22,625 bases of DNA from positions 1-22,625 of the IMG/VR virus record IMGVR_UViG_3300027123_000152; one strand, 5' to 3'. Below are positions 13,698 through 20,980 of this stretch, piece by piece. The stretch comes from a virus. A program made the position numbers and the translations under genes. The notes beneath the pieces are model-generated. The model saw only the letters and a program-made list of their open reading frames with translations, was not told the origin of the DNA and did no database searches. Position 1 is the stretch's first letter, and every line of letters begins with the position of its first letter.

Positions 13698-14133
13698 AGA
13701 GATACCTCACTACACTATCCCAATCAGGAAACTTTTCTGTTCCGAAATGAATATGTTCGCCAGTAAACTTATCTACTCCATTTTTTAAACGATCATCAAT
13801 CAAATAATCTCCCATGAGAAGATTTTTATGATGTGAAAGAATCAAACGCTTTTTTGCAGGTTCGCCAAGATATGTTTTTACCCATAGTAGTTTATCTGAC
13901 CAAGCACTACTATTTTCCCAAGGAGCGGTACTAAGAATGTATGAATCGTAAACGGAAGAGATTCGATGAAATGCCATAATAGCATTTTTGTTTGGTGTCA
14001 TAAACTTGAATAGGCCGGGGATTTCATCATAACGGCCATCATATTCTTTCAACGTTTTTTCATCTACGAACTGTAATGCGTATTCAAAGTTGACTAACAC
14101 ATTATCCATATCAAAGTACACTATTTTTTTCAT
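13690..14133 (-). CDS. 5'(3')-deoxyribonucleotidase-like HAD phosphatase
   Basis: A 147-residue protein starting at ATG 14133, two bases after the preceding stop and with GAGA upstream; an in-frame upstream ATG at 14172 would overlap that gene and lacks support. Motif I is YFDMDNVLVNF with nucleophile D8 and acid D10. Motif II is ILSTAPW with T69. A motif III lysine is in HHKNLL (K103), and motif IV is LIDDR (D113/D114) followed by GEHIHFGT, typical of the NT5C family. These enzymes remove 5' or 3' phosphates from deoxyribonucleotides. In a phage this would fit control of dNMP pools. Unlike the second HAD protein in this window, its catalytic residues are complete. Confidence 0.85.
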   Translation of the reverse strand: MKKIVYFDMDNVLVNFEYALQFVDEKTLKEYDGRYDEIPGLFKFMTPNKNAIMAFHRISSVYDSYILSTAPWENSSAWSDKLLWVKTYLGEPAKKRLILSHHKNLLMGDYLIDDRLKNGVDKFTGEHIHFGTEKFPDWDSVVRYLCG

Positions 14134-14135
14134 TA

Positions 14136-14930
14136 TTATCTCAAATGGGGTTGGTATTGGTATAGATAACAATCTTTGCGTATAAAAGGAGCATCATTAC
14201 GCAAAATAATTGTTTTGTCTAATGTTTCAATGTTATTGTGGTTGTTTATATCACCTTTCAAACTGCGTATAAAATAGCTTTTTTTGGAAGTCCATACCAA
14301 AAACCCATCAGTGTTTGCCACTGCGGTTTGAAGAGTTTGACTATCTGGGTATGGTTCGGATATGTTTATTGTAGTCTTTTTATTCAATGTGACCTTTTTA
14401 ATGAGTTTCATAGTTTTTAACAAACTTTTATGATCAATCTCATTAATACCCTTACATTCAATAGTAAAAGCTTGCTTTCTACATGTTAATGCATAAGCTT
14501 TTATTGTAATAGGTGAGCCTTCCCACACAGCATATTTTACACCAATTGTTTGACAAAAGTCAACATAATCTTTTGCATATTGATCATTGTTTATCAAAAC
14601 AAACTCAGTACAATTTTTACTTGCATGAACATCTACAATATAATCAGCATCATCAATGTAAATCTTTAGTTTTTCTTTTAATAAATCATCACCATAAATG
14701 CGATTTAAGTCGCAGTTTGGATTATATTCACGTATTCCATTTAATATACCATGTTCATTAACTGCATGAGCAAAAATTATTTTCTTGTAAATTGAAAATA
14801 ATTTTTGCATATATTCTTGGTCAACTTCTAATTGATATAATGCCTCAATAGGTGTATATTCATTACCATGCACCCCAGACAACAATAACAACACGCCAGT
14901 TCCTTGGCCTTCATATGTTTTTATATTCAT
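14136..14930 (-). CDS. Aspartoacylase/succinylglutamate-desuccinylase-like zinc hydrolase
   Basis: A 264-residue member of the AspA/AstE branch of zinc carboxypeptidases (M14 fold). H21 and E24 in GVHGNE are the first zinc ligands. NEHG (58-61), R67 and the segment NPNCDLNR (70-77, N76/R77) bind the substrate carboxylate. H102 in DVHAS is the third zinc ligand, and E158 in IECKG is the likely general base. The set matches human aspartoacylase (H21, E24, R63, N70, R71, H116, E178), so an active hydrolase is expected. Family members cleave amides such as N-acetyl-aspartate or N-succinyl-glutamate. The phage substrate is unknown. A C-terminal strand-rich region follows. The start overlaps the gp46 stop by four bases (ATGA). 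Confidence 0.82.
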   Translation of the reverse strand: MNIKTYEGQGTGVLLLLSGVHGNEYTPIEALYQLEVDQEYMQKLFSIYKKIIFAHAVNEHGILNGIREYNPNCDLNRIYGDDLLKEKLKIYIDDADYIVDVHASKNCTEFVLINNDQYAKDYVDFCQTIGVKYAVWEGSPITIKAYALTCRKQAFTIECKGINEIDHKSLLKTMKLIKKVTLNKKTTINISEPYPDSQTLQTAVANTDGFLVWTSKKSYFIRSLKGDINNHNNIETLDKTIILRNDAPFIRKDCYLYQYQPHLR

Positions 14931-16645
14931 ACACCTATCCTACTAAATCCATTTTTCTTTTCTATTTTTATTGTTGATCGTAATTTATCTTCCAAACCAC
15001 CTTTATGACTTATAACAAAAATGTTGACTCCTGCTTTTTGAATATCATCTAAAATTACCAACAGGTCATCCGTGCCGTCACTATCAACTGATGCATCAAA
15101 GGTTTCGTCCAAAAATAAAAGATTGGTGTTAACACTATTTTTTATACTTGCCACCTTTCTCCATGCAAAACTTATACTCAAGTCAATTCGTTGACGTTCA
15201 CCCATAGAAAGTGTATGGTATGAGAAATCCCCCGGTGTTCTTGCATCAAGAGAAACATCCAGATTTTTGTCAATACTAAAACGTATTGGTGAGTTTAGGG
15301 ATTGCAAATAATAGTTAACTGATTGATTCAAAACTGGAATATATTGGTTAACAATTGTTGATTTTATTCCTTCATCTTTTAACAACTGTGCCGCAAGTGC
15401 CAGTGTATTTTTACGCTTGATGAAAGACTTTTCCATTTCTTTCAATTGCTTCAATTCGGTTTTAGCATTATCATAATCTTCCTTATGTTTTTCAACACCG
15501 ATAGACTCGTTTTTAACCATTTCCTTATAAATCTTGACACGTTTTGAAGCAGTTTCCTTAACATGATCCAATTGATTAATCATGTTTGTTATCTCATTGG
15601 TTAAAGATGACTTTTGAAATAAAAATGTTTCATATTCGAAGTTTAGTTGTTTGGCATTTTCATATTCTTGGTTCAATATACCCAACTGCTTATTGTTAGC
15701 TTCAATTTCATCCTTTGCAGTCTGAATGTGTTTTTCTTTGTGTTCATCAGATACATCCTGTCCACACTCACTACACTCTCCTGCCATTTTAGTGAATTTT
15801 TTGATAAGCTTATTTTTCAGCGTGTTGTCATATTCCAATTCATTGATTGACTTCACTAAACGCTCTATATTCGCTTTTAAGGCTGGTATATCATGGGGGA
15901 ATGCCATTGCCTTTAATTGTTCGTTTTTGGCCTCTATTCCGCTTGTAAGCTCGTCTATGGTGGCTTTTAACTGCTTTAGTTCTTCTTTTTCGTTTTCACT
16001 ATTCTTGGTGTTGTTATCACGCAATTTGGTGTAAAGTTCTTTTTTCGATTCAAGAATACCTTCTTTTATTTTCAAAAGATTTTGGTGTTCCATGTATTCT
16101 TCTTTAAATGCATTTATCTTCAATTTTAGCAATTTGTTCATTTCGGTGAACACATTTATTTCAAGAAGTGTTTCAATAAGATCACGCTTTTCTTTTGCAG
16201 TCATCAGCATGAATGGTTTGAAGTCGCAACCTAAAACACCAGTCTTGATAATTCCAGTAACGGAAGTCTGTAAAACTTGTGTTTCAAGATAAGTTTGCAT
16301 GTCACGAATGGATGCAGATTCTTCTATTTTAACTCCATCCTTGACAATATAAAAAATATTTGGTTTGATACCACGAACAATGACAAAGTTTGAATTATTT
16401 TTAGTGAAATGAAGTTCGACCACACAATCACGCTGATTGGTTTTGTTGATCAATTCATTTTTATTAGAACCACGATATGTGTTGCCTTTTATTGCAAAAA
16501 CAAAAGCCTCAATCCAAGACGACTTCCCAGAACCGTTTTTTCCAACTATTAAGGTGGTTGGGCTTTTATTAAAATACAGAGTAGTAGGAGTATCACCATA
16601 ACTCATAAAGTTTTTTATTGTTATTTTTTCCCAATGAATATACAT
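14927..16645 (-). CDS. 46: Recombination nuclease subunit gp46-like (SbcC/Rad50 family)
   Basis: A 572-residue ATPase of the SbcC/Rad50 family, close to T4 gp46 in size (about 560). It has Walker A GKNGSGKSS (35-43), a long coiled coil broken at a zinc hook CSEC (291-294), the ABC signature LSMGERQ (479-485), Walker B LLFLDETFD (509-517) and an H-loop VISHK (544-548). With its gp47 partner, not seen in this window, it resects DNA ends for recombination-dependent replication and degrades host DNA. A sigma-70 promoter (TTGACA-N17-TACAAT) lies directly upstream, giving a leader of about 35 bases with AAAGGA at the ribosome site. The gene is coupled to the downstream aspartoacylase-like gene. Confidence 0.93.
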   Translation of the reverse strand: MYIHWEKITIKNFMSYGDTPTTLYFNKSPTTLIVGKNGSGKSSWIEAFVFAIKGNTYRGSNKNELINKTNQRDCVVELHFTKNNSNFVIVRGIKPNIFYIVKDGVKIEESASIRDMQTYLETQVLQTSVTGIIKTGVLGCDFKPFMLMTAKEKRDLIETLLEINVFTEMNKLLKLKINAFKEEYMEHQNLLKIKEGILESKKELYTKLRDNNTKNSENEKEELKQLKATIDELTSGIEAKNEQLKAMAFPHDIPALKANIERLVKSINELEYDNTLKNKLIKKFTKMAGECSECGQDVSDEHKEKHIQTAKDEIEANNKQLGILNQEYENAKQLNFEYETFLFQKSSLTNEITNMINQLDHVKETASKRVKIYKEMVKNESIGVEKHKEDYDNAKTELKQLKEMEKSFIKRKNTLALAAQLLKDEGIKSTIVNQYIPVLNQSVNYYLQSLNSPIRFSIDKNLDVSLDARTPGDFSYHTLSMGERQRIDLSISFAWRKVASIKNSVNTNLLFLDETFDASVDSDGTDDLLVILDDIQKAGVNIFVISHKGGLEDKLRSTIKIEKKNGFSRIGV

Positions 16646-16684
16646 ACAAATCCTTTTATAAAATACTTCCTAACGTGTATACAA

Positions 16685-16713
16685 ATTGTAACACGATGTT
16701 ACAAACATGTCAA
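16685..16713 (-). promoter_or_regulatory. Sigma-70 promoter of gp46 with overlapping dyad
   Basis: TTGACA (16713-16708), a 17-base spacer ending TGT, and TACAAT (16690-16685) form a near-consensus extended -10 promoter on the minus strand. An 8-bp dyad, TTGTAACA-TCG-TGTTACAA (16704-16686), covers most of the spacer and the -10 box and could be an operator. The terminator of the preceding gene is immediately upstream. Confidence 0.8.
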
Positions 16714-16738
16714 GAAAAAAAGGGAGACTATGCCCTTA
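16714..16738 (-). terminator. Short terminator after the membrane-protein gene
   Basis: A 5-bp stem (AAGGG/CCCTT, 16720-16724 with 16733-16737) with an eight-base loop, followed on the minus strand by a run of U. It is weak in stem length but directly abuts the gp46 promoter, the expected place for a unit boundary. Confidence 0.5.
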
Positions 16739-16752
16739 ATAATACGATGGTA

Positions 16753-17076
16753 TTATTCTTGTTTTTTTAACAAGAGTTTCCCATAATTGAATATTTCCCC
16801 TAAAACATTACATGCTATCCAAAGAAAGTTGACAACACCAAATATAATTACGGAAATAAAACATGAAGTGAATATAATATCTGCGTCTTGTTTATCTGAA
16901 ACTAAGATAAGGGCATACCACACATAAAAAACCACAAGCGAATGAGCGATAATAATTTTTGTTACTGCTTCTTTCAATTTATGATCATACATGTCGAATA
17001 CTGCAAATGTAAAATAAAACGGCATTATGAAAAAGAATATCAATTGAAAAAGATAATCTAAAATTGTGTGTATCAT
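16753..17076 (-). CDS. Hypothetical membrane protein, 107 aa
   Basis: A 107-residue protein with three likely membrane helices. They lie at about residues 5-27 (ILDYLFQLIFFFIMPFYFTF), 40-60 (IIIAHSLVVFYVWYALILV) and 70-94 (FTSCFISVIIFGVVNFLWIAC). The loop after helix 1 is mixed-charge (DMYDHKLKEAV) and the C-terminus is basic (GKLLLKKQE). There is no cleavable signal peptide. GGAG five bases upstream supports ATG 17076, just after the preceding stop. It is an early-side gene ahead of the gp46 promoter, so a holin role is less likely than an inner-membrane effector such as superinfection exclusion. That is an inference only. Confidence 0.7.
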   Translation of the reverse strand: MIHTILDYLFQLIFFFIMPFYFTFAVFDMYDHKLKEAVTKIIIAHSLVVFYVWYALILVSDKQDADIIFTSCFISVIIFGVVNFLWIACNVLGEIFNYGKLLLKKQE

Positions 17077-17078
17077 TT

Positions 17079-17279
17079 TTACTCCGAGAATGCTTGTATA
17101 CGTCTACCTAATATGTCACTATACTGTGTCATAACAAGTAATTGTAGATTAAGAAGAACCTTTTCATCGCTGTCTAGGGTTTTGAATATATCTGATTGAG
17201 TGGTGAATGTAGTTAATTTGTTGATCTTGTCATCCAAGTCTTCTTTTTCTTGAACAACACGTAATTGATGTGCTTCCAT
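17079..17279 (-). CDS. Small helical phage protein, 66 aa
   Basis: A 66-residue all-helical protein that resembles a small group of widespread phage proteins with the layout 'HQxRVVxEKxxLDxKIxKL ... YxxILxxRI'. The visible matches are HQLRVVQEKEDLDDKINKLT (4-23) and LLVMTQYSDILGRRIQAF (about 47-64). The two helices would form a hairpin, and the family probably dimerises. The start ATG 17279 follows the preceding stop by one base. Function in the group is unknown to me. The heptad-like spacing fits a protein-protein contact module. Confidence 0.7.
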   Translation of the reverse strand: MEAHQLRVVQEKEDLDDKINKLTTFTTQSDIFKTLDSDEKVLLNLQLLVMTQYSDILGRRIQAFSE

Positions 17280-17280
17280 G

Positions 17281-17538
17281 TTATAAATCTCTATCTAAAT
17301 CCATTATTTTGTTTATATCAAGAACACTAAAACATTTATCCTCATCAACCCAACAGTATGACGGAGAATCTTGTGCCGTATTTCTAACTTGATATTCTAT
17401 TTTTATATGAGTGTTGTTATTAACAACACGTTTGACAATGCGCCTATCAAATATCTTTGTTTTATAAACAGACGCATTAGCAATGCAAACGAAAATATGG
17501 TCTTCCTGACCATATTTGTATAAGGCTGAATCAGTCAT
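17281..17538 (-). CDS. Hypothetical protein, 85 aa
   Basis: Not recognised. It is a small strand-rich protein (HIFVCIANASVYKTKIFDRR, then THIKIEYQVRN) with an acidic C-terminus (INKIMDLDRDL). No zinc site, signal peptide or membrane helix is seen. AGGGGA five bases upstream of ATG 17538 is a strong ribosome site and fixes the start. A 44-base gap containing a small hairpin separates it from the acidic ArdA-like gene. Function unknown. Confidence 0.65.
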   Translation of the reverse strand: MTDSALYKYGQEDHIFVCIANASVYKTKIFDRRIVKRVVNNNTHIKIEYQVRNTAQDSPSYCWVDEDKCFSVLDINKIMDLDRDL

Positions 17539-17582
17539 TGAAATCCCCTAAACAAACGTTATTTACGTTGTTCAAAAGATGT

Positions 17583-18056
17583 TCAACTTGGAATGTATAA
17601 GTAATATTGACCATCAAAACGGAACTCTTCAATTCGATCATTTGTCATGATATCATGTGCATAACGCTCAATATTAACATAGTACAAGATGAATGTGTCG
17701 TCAATATCAATGTTAAAACGGTCAGCTACACATTGTTGTGCATACGTATTGATGTCACCAATAAAAATGTTGATATCTTCAAGTTTACAATGATTTACAC
17801 CAAGGACGTACTTAGCATACATTTGTGCCTTGCACAATTCATCAGCGGTGTCAAAATCCTTCAAAATTTGAAGAAGTTCTTCGTCACACACAATACCTTC
17901 CGGAACAACATGCTTGGCAAAACCATAGTCATCTTCAATGTTGAAGACCTTATTTCCATCAATCATCAATTCTTGAATGGAAAAAATATCGTTCGTCTCA
18001 AATTCCTGAGAAGAACCGTTTTCAGACACAAGATCGAAATACCAATAGTTGCTCAT
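17583..18056 (-). CDS. Acidic protein resembling ArdA antirestriction proteins
   Basis: A 157-residue, highly acidic protein with about 31 Asp/Glu against 10 Lys/Arg, spread over the whole chain. It resembles ArdA in size (about 165) and in parts of its layout. VFNIEDDYGFAKHV (37-50) recalls the ArdA 'IhDyEgF' region. DINTYAQQCVADRFN lies where the ArdA helical middle lies. LYYVNIERYAHDIMTNDRIE (about 124-143) closely follows the ArdA C-terminal pattern 'YiDyEayARDl'. ArdA dimers mimic bent DNA and occupy type I restriction enzymes. A TTGCAA-N17-TATACT promoter lies directly upstream, giving early expression as expected for an antirestriction protein. The call rests on pattern and charge, not a search. 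Confidence 0.5.
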   Translation of the reverse strand: MSNYWYFDLVSENGSSQEFETNDIFSIQELMIDGNKVFNIEDDYGFAKHVVPEGIVCDEELLQILKDFDTADELCKAQMYAKYVLGVNHCKLEDINIFIGDINTYAQQCVADRFNIDIDDTFILYYVNIERYAHDIMTNDRIEEFRFDGQYYLYIPS

Positions 18057-18088
18057 GAAGATTACTCAGTATGTGTGTTGATAGAGCT

Positions 18089-18117
18089 AGTATAACATCA
18101 TTTACTCAATTTTGCAA
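18089..18117 (-). promoter_or_regulatory. Extended -10 promoter before the ArdA-like gene
   Basis: TTGCAA (18117-18112), a 17-base spacer ending TGT, and TATACT (18094-18089) form an extended -10 sigma-70 promoter on the minus strand. Initiation near 18082 would leave a leader of about 25 bases. It overlaps the 3' end of the preceding gene. Confidence 0.65.
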
Positions 18118-18387
18118 TGGTTTTGTTTTATCTCTTTTAGAAATGAAATCTGTCAATTTCTGCAAAGATTTGACATCGCCATTAGAAGCCATATTATCAA
18201 TTTCCAAACTCAATGCTTGCACTAATTGTGTTTGTATAATAAAGTTATGTAAATCAATAATTTGTGATTTTTTAATTGTTATTGTGTTTTCATTCCCCAT
18301 TTTATCGTCAAATGTTACCGTTAGATCACCAGACAAGTCATGGTTTCCGATAACTTTACCAAAATCTGTAATAAATGTATGACTCAT
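18106..18387 (-). CDS. Hypothetical protein, 93 aa
   Basis: Not recognised. I chose ATG 18387 because GAGG lies six bases upstream; the in-frame ATG at 18399 lies upstream of that site. The N-terminal half is strand-rich (HTFITDFGKVIGNHDLSGDLTVTFDDK) and the C-terminal half is helical and mixed-charge (LQALSL-type stretch, then SLQKLTDFISKRDKTK). No membrane helix or zinc site is seen. It is the first gene after the NAMPT terminator and the promoter for the ArdA-like gene overlaps its end. Function unknown. Confidence 0.6.
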   Translation of the reverse strand: MSHTFITDFGKVIGNHDLSGDLTVTFDDKMGNENTITIKKSQIIDLHNFIIQTQLVQALSLEIDNMASNGDVKSLQKLTDFISKRDKTKPLQN

Positions 18388-18409
18388 AATTTTCCTCATT
18401 AGTTAAAAT

Positions 18410-18437
18410 ACAAAAAGGCCCATATGGGCCTTTTTGA
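18410..18437 (-). terminator. Strong palindromic terminator after the NAMPT gene
   Basis: A perfect 24-base palindrome (AAAAAGGCCC and its complement around ATAT, 18412-18435) that forms a 10-bp GC-rich stem flanked by A and U runs. It works in both directions and ends the NAMPT unit. Confidence 0.9.
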
Positions 18438-18446
18438 TGTTTCAGT

Positions 18447-19913
18447 TTACCACAACCCGGTGTTTTTACGAACTTCTTCCATCGTAAACTCACGAGTCAA
18501 CGGAACTTCGTGACCCCACTTTCGGTTGTAGATATAAACCGTTTCAAGAACATCTTCACGGCTATCCTTCTTATCATCAGCAACGGTAATGTAATTATCA
18601 CCATCACGAACAACCTTCAAGCGTCCCTTCTTAGAAGCCTTAGTCATATCAGTCTTCGGCATCTTTTGAACATCACGACCTGCGCCATAGATTTCAACAT
18701 ATGCACATTTCTGAGCAAAGCGGAAAGTGTCACGGTCATGCTTCTGCAACAGGCCACCACCCATACCGAATGCAACGTTTTCGATAGAGTAGCCAGCAGC
18801 TTCAACCGCTTCGATAATTTCAGGAAGAGATTCCATATTGATACCATCACCTTGAATAACACGTACACAAGAAGCAAGAACCTTATAACCCTTGCTGTTT
18901 ACAGTAGAACCGAATGCTTCGTCAAGCCATTGTAGGCAACTAACAACAGATTCAGCCGGAACACCAGAGTCAGGACGCACAACAATGGTACTACCAGAGT
19001 TGATAATCAAATCCTTTAGAGTCTTGCCGATGTGGTTACGAACCGCATTTTCCATGTCATAGCTGTCAACAACCATTGCGAGAAATTGAGAGCTACCGCC
19101 ATAATTCTTGGCAAACTTGCGAATGTGGTTTTCGAAAGCAGCACATTCACCATCACGACCCCAAGAGGTAACGGTGCTGTGTTCCATTGCGGCAATCGAA
19201 TATGCCAACATTGCAACAGTGTTGTAAACGCTCTGGGCAGTGCGAATAGAAGAAACGGTATCACTCCCCATGAAGTTGACCAAGTGTCCCATACCACCAA
19301 TTGCAGCAGCTTCTTGGCAATATGCGCCACGGCTGCCAAAATCATGCAGCTTGAACAGAACTTCGCTTTTTGCATCAGCATCAGAAGACTTTTCAAATGC
19401 TTCAATGAGTTTTACCTTCATGTGATAGCTGATGGTAGCAACGTTGATCATAGCCCAATTGCGAACAATTAGGGTTTCAATGTATTGTGGCAACCATGCG
19501 ACGTTTTCATCAAGGCTTTCGATGCTGAACAGGCAGTTGCTACGGTCAATAACAGTACCTTCTGGAATTGCACGAATTTCAAGTGGCAAGTAACCACCGT
19601 GTACGTCAACAATATAGCGCCAGCCTTCTTCATTGAAACAACCCATGTGTTCCATGAAAAATGCTTTAGCATCGGTAACTTCATCGTGAGTTACACGAAC
19701 TGAAAGAATGGTTTTGATGATGTATTGAAGACCAAACATCACGATCTTCTTAAAGCCTTCGCCGAGGCGAGATTCGAAGTAGGAATAAAGCTTAGTCATT
19801 CCTTCTGGGTATTGAGCGTATTGGCTTGCCTTGTACGAATCAATATCGAACAGAGGACTGAGAACGGGACGGGTGAATCGGACAATAGGGGTAAGTTTGA
19901 ACTTAGGTTTCAT
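18447..19913 (-). CDS. nadV: Nicotinamide phosphoribosyltransferase (NAMPT/NadV)
   Basis: A 488-residue enzyme nearly identical in length to human NAMPT (491). It joins nicotinamide to PRPP to form NMN. Family motifs are present in order: DSYKASQYAQYP near the N-terminus, KLHDFGSRGAYCQEAAAIGG, SIAAMEHSTVTSWG with the catalytic histidine, MVVDSYDMENAVRN, VVRPDSGVP, VIQGDGINM and FGMGGGLLQK. The start is ATG 19913, with GAGG eight bases upstream; longer in-frame starts exist upstream but overlap the promoter. Together with NMN adenylyltransferase encoded 1 kb away it gives the two-step NAD+ salvage route known in phage KVP40 and as a counter to NAD-depleting defences. The gene looks less AT-rich than its neighbours. 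A strong terminator follows. Confidence 0.95.
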   Translation of the reverse strand: MKPKFKLTPIVRFTRPVLSPLFDIDSYKASQYAQYPEGMTKLYSYFESRLGEGFKKIVMFGLQYIIKTILSVRVTHDEVTDAKAFFMEHMGCFNEEGWRYIVDVHGGYLPLEIRAIPEGTVIDRSNCLFSIESLDENVAWLPQYIETLIVRNWAMINVATISYHMKVKLIEAFEKSSDADAKSEVLFKLHDFGSRGAYCQEAAAIGGMGHLVNFMGSDTVSSIRTAQSVYNTVAMLAYSIAAMEHSTVTSWGRDGECAAFENHIRKFAKNYGGSSQFLAMVVDSYDMENAVRNHIGKTLKDLIINSGSTIVVRPDSGVPAESVVSCLQWLDEAFGSTVNSKGYKVLASCVRVIQGDGINMESLPEIIEAVEAAGYSIENVAFGMGGGLLQKHDRDTFRFAQKCAYVEIYGAGRDVQKMPKTDMTKASKKGRLKVVRDGDNYITVADDKKDSREDVLETVYIYNRKWGHEVPLTREFTMEEVRKNTGLW

Positions 19914-19982
19914 GTTTAGTGCCTCACTAATTAATTTTTTGACAGTTTTCTCTTTTACAAGAGTCGCAGCACCTCGCTGCAT
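19914..19982 (-). promoter_or_regulatory. NAMPT 5' leader with three small hairpins
   Basis: The leader between the predicted start site (about 19982) and ATG 19913 contains three hairpins: GCAGC-GAGGT-GCTGC (19980-19966), CTCTT-GTAA-AAGAG (19963-19950) and TTAGTG-AGG-CACTAA (19930-19916). The last one places the GAGG ribosome site in its loop and stem, so folding would limit translation. The first one closely matches the hairpin in the NMN-adenylyltransferase leader. A ligand or protein sensor is possible but not shown. Confidence 0.5.
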
Positions 19983-19988
19983 AGTGGT

Positions 19989-20017
19989 ATTTAACCACAT
20001 TTCCAACCGCTTGTCAA
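19989..20017 (-). promoter_or_regulatory. Promoter of the NAMPT gene with dyad at the -10
   Basis: TTGACA (20017-20012), a 17-base spacer ending TGG, and TTAAAT (19994-19989) form an extended -10 promoter on the minus strand. The -10 box lies in a dyad GTGGT-TAAAT-ACCAC (19998-19984). It sits within what would be the coding region if a longer NAMPT start were used, which supports the start at 19913. Confidence 0.65.
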
Positions 20018-20029
20018 GTAGTTTGTACT

Positions 20030-20197
20030 TTATAGTGGCAGTGAATCTATACGTTTGAAAATACGGCTTTTCAATTTGTTCAAAGCAACAAGCATTTTCA
20101 ATCTAAACGAACGTAGTTGTTCCACGGCTTCTTTAGGATCACCGCCATTTTCGATGAACTCAATTATTTTATCAAGTTCTGAAAGTTTCATACTCAT
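20030..20197 (-). CDS. Small helical protein, 55 aa
   Basis: A short gene of 55 codons plus TAA. Its ATG at 20197 overlaps the stop of the preceding gene (ATGA, 20197-20194), supporting coding status. The peptide begins MSMKLSELDKIIEFIENGG and continues with a helix rich in Lys and Arg (QLRSFRLKMLVALNKLKSRIFKR). It looks like a two-helix DNA- or protein-binding peptide with a net positive charge. There is no membrane segment. It lies just upstream of the NAMPT promoter. Function unknown. Confidence 0.6.
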   Translation of the reverse strand: MSMKLSELDKIIEFIENGGDPKEAVEQLRSFRLKMLVALNKLKSRIFKRIDSLPL

Positions 20198-20673
20198 GAT
20201 ATAGCCTTTTGTTTGGTGTTTAATTCGCCGCTCAAATACAACAATTTCAAATAAACGGCATGTACATAACCAAAAATCATTTGGTCGTATTGAATACTGA
20301 ACTTTAAACCTTCAATATAGGCATTGTCAATACCCATCATAGACCATTGGTCGGAACACACATACGAAATTGACATGTCATGTTCGTCTAAGCCAAATGT
20401 TATTTGATCTGGTATACCGATATAACCAAATACTTTCGCATATGATTCAAAATCATGAAAATCATAGTTTTTATCATAATGATTAACAATGACAAAAAAC
20501 ATTTCTGTTAATGTTTTTTCATTTTCTTCTTTGCATGTACATGCAAATGTACTATAATAAATCGTGTCATTATAAGTGTTTACCTCAACATCAAACTCAT
20601 AACCATTTTTCAAAACAACAGCCTTGAGTTTTTTGTATAAGTCTTGGCGGTATTCATCAAACTCTGTTGACAT
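20194..20673 (-). CDS. Hypothetical protein, 159 aa
   Basis: Not recognised. ATG 20673 is chosen because GGGGA lies five bases upstream and the preceding gene stops one base earlier; an in-frame ATG at 20718 would overlap that gene by 44 bases. The protein starts MSTEFDEYRQDLYKKLKAVV. It has a mixed alpha/beta composition with aromatic-rich strands (TYNDTIYYSTFACTCKEEN, MSISYVCSDQWSMMG) and a C-terminal helix with hydrophobic residues (AVYLKLLYLSG). The cysteines are not in zinc spacing apart from one CTC pair. No signal peptide. It may be a small globular accessory protein. Function unknown. Confidence 0.65.
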   Translation of the reverse strand: MSTEFDEYRQDLYKKLKAVVLKNGYEFDVEVNTYNDTIYYSTFACTCKEENEKTLTEMFFVIVNHYDKNYDFHDFESYAKVFGYIGIPDQITFGLDEHDMSISYVCSDQWSMMGIDNAYIEGLKFSIQYDQMIFGYVHAVYLKLLYLSGELNTKQKAIS

Positions 20674-20674
20674 A

Positions 20675-20971
20675 TTAATCCCCGGAATCAACGTCAAAAT
20701 GGTCGCCGCAATTTTCACATGTATACGACATTAAGCAACGACCAGTACGTTCACCCTTGTACGAATGTTTGCATGGTTTACCCTCTTTATTCAGACGAAC
20801 CATGCCGGTTGGCTTACCATACATCTTTTGGGCACCACAGTTAGTGCAGTCAACACAATCGTCAACCGCACTATAACCATACCAGCCCCCTGCTTTAGCA
20901 TAGTCTGGTATTACTTCTTGTACACGTTTTGTCCCATTACAAACAGGACAAACACCATATTCTATAGTCAT
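20675..20971 (-). CDS. Zinc-binding protein, 98 aa (DnaJ-like zinc finger motifs)
   Basis: A 98-residue protein with CPVCNG (8-13), CVDCTNC (about 39-45), a Cys-Lys-His pair (CKH, about 67-69) and CENC (about 85-88). CPVCNGT recalls the CxxCxG repeats of DnaJ zinc domains, and the last pair gives a second knuckle. It probably folds around two zinc ions. The tail after CENCGDHFDVD is acidic. The gene follows the NMN-adenylyltransferase gene by nine bases and leads to a gene one base beyond its stop, so it is in the same operon. A chaperone or nucleic-acid role cannot be distinguished. Confidence 0.7.
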   Translation of the reverse strand: MTIEYGVCPVCNGTKRVQEVIPDYAKAGGWYGYSAVDDCVDCTNCGAQKMYGKPTGMVRLNKEGKPCKHSYKGERTGRCLMSYTCENCGDHFDVDSGD

Positions 20972-20980
20972 GGTAAACTC

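Noticed and set aside
17556-17575. AACGT-AAATA-ACGTT hairpin before the 85-aa gene as a terminator or late promoter
   Set aside because: No U-run follows, and the CGTAAATA in it matches the late consensus at only six of eight positions without other support.
18447-20006. Longer NAMPT start at 20006, 20000 or 19982
   Set aside because: These lie in or at the promoter, lack a ribosome site and would add residues absent from the family; ATG 19913 has GAGG and the expected N-terminus.
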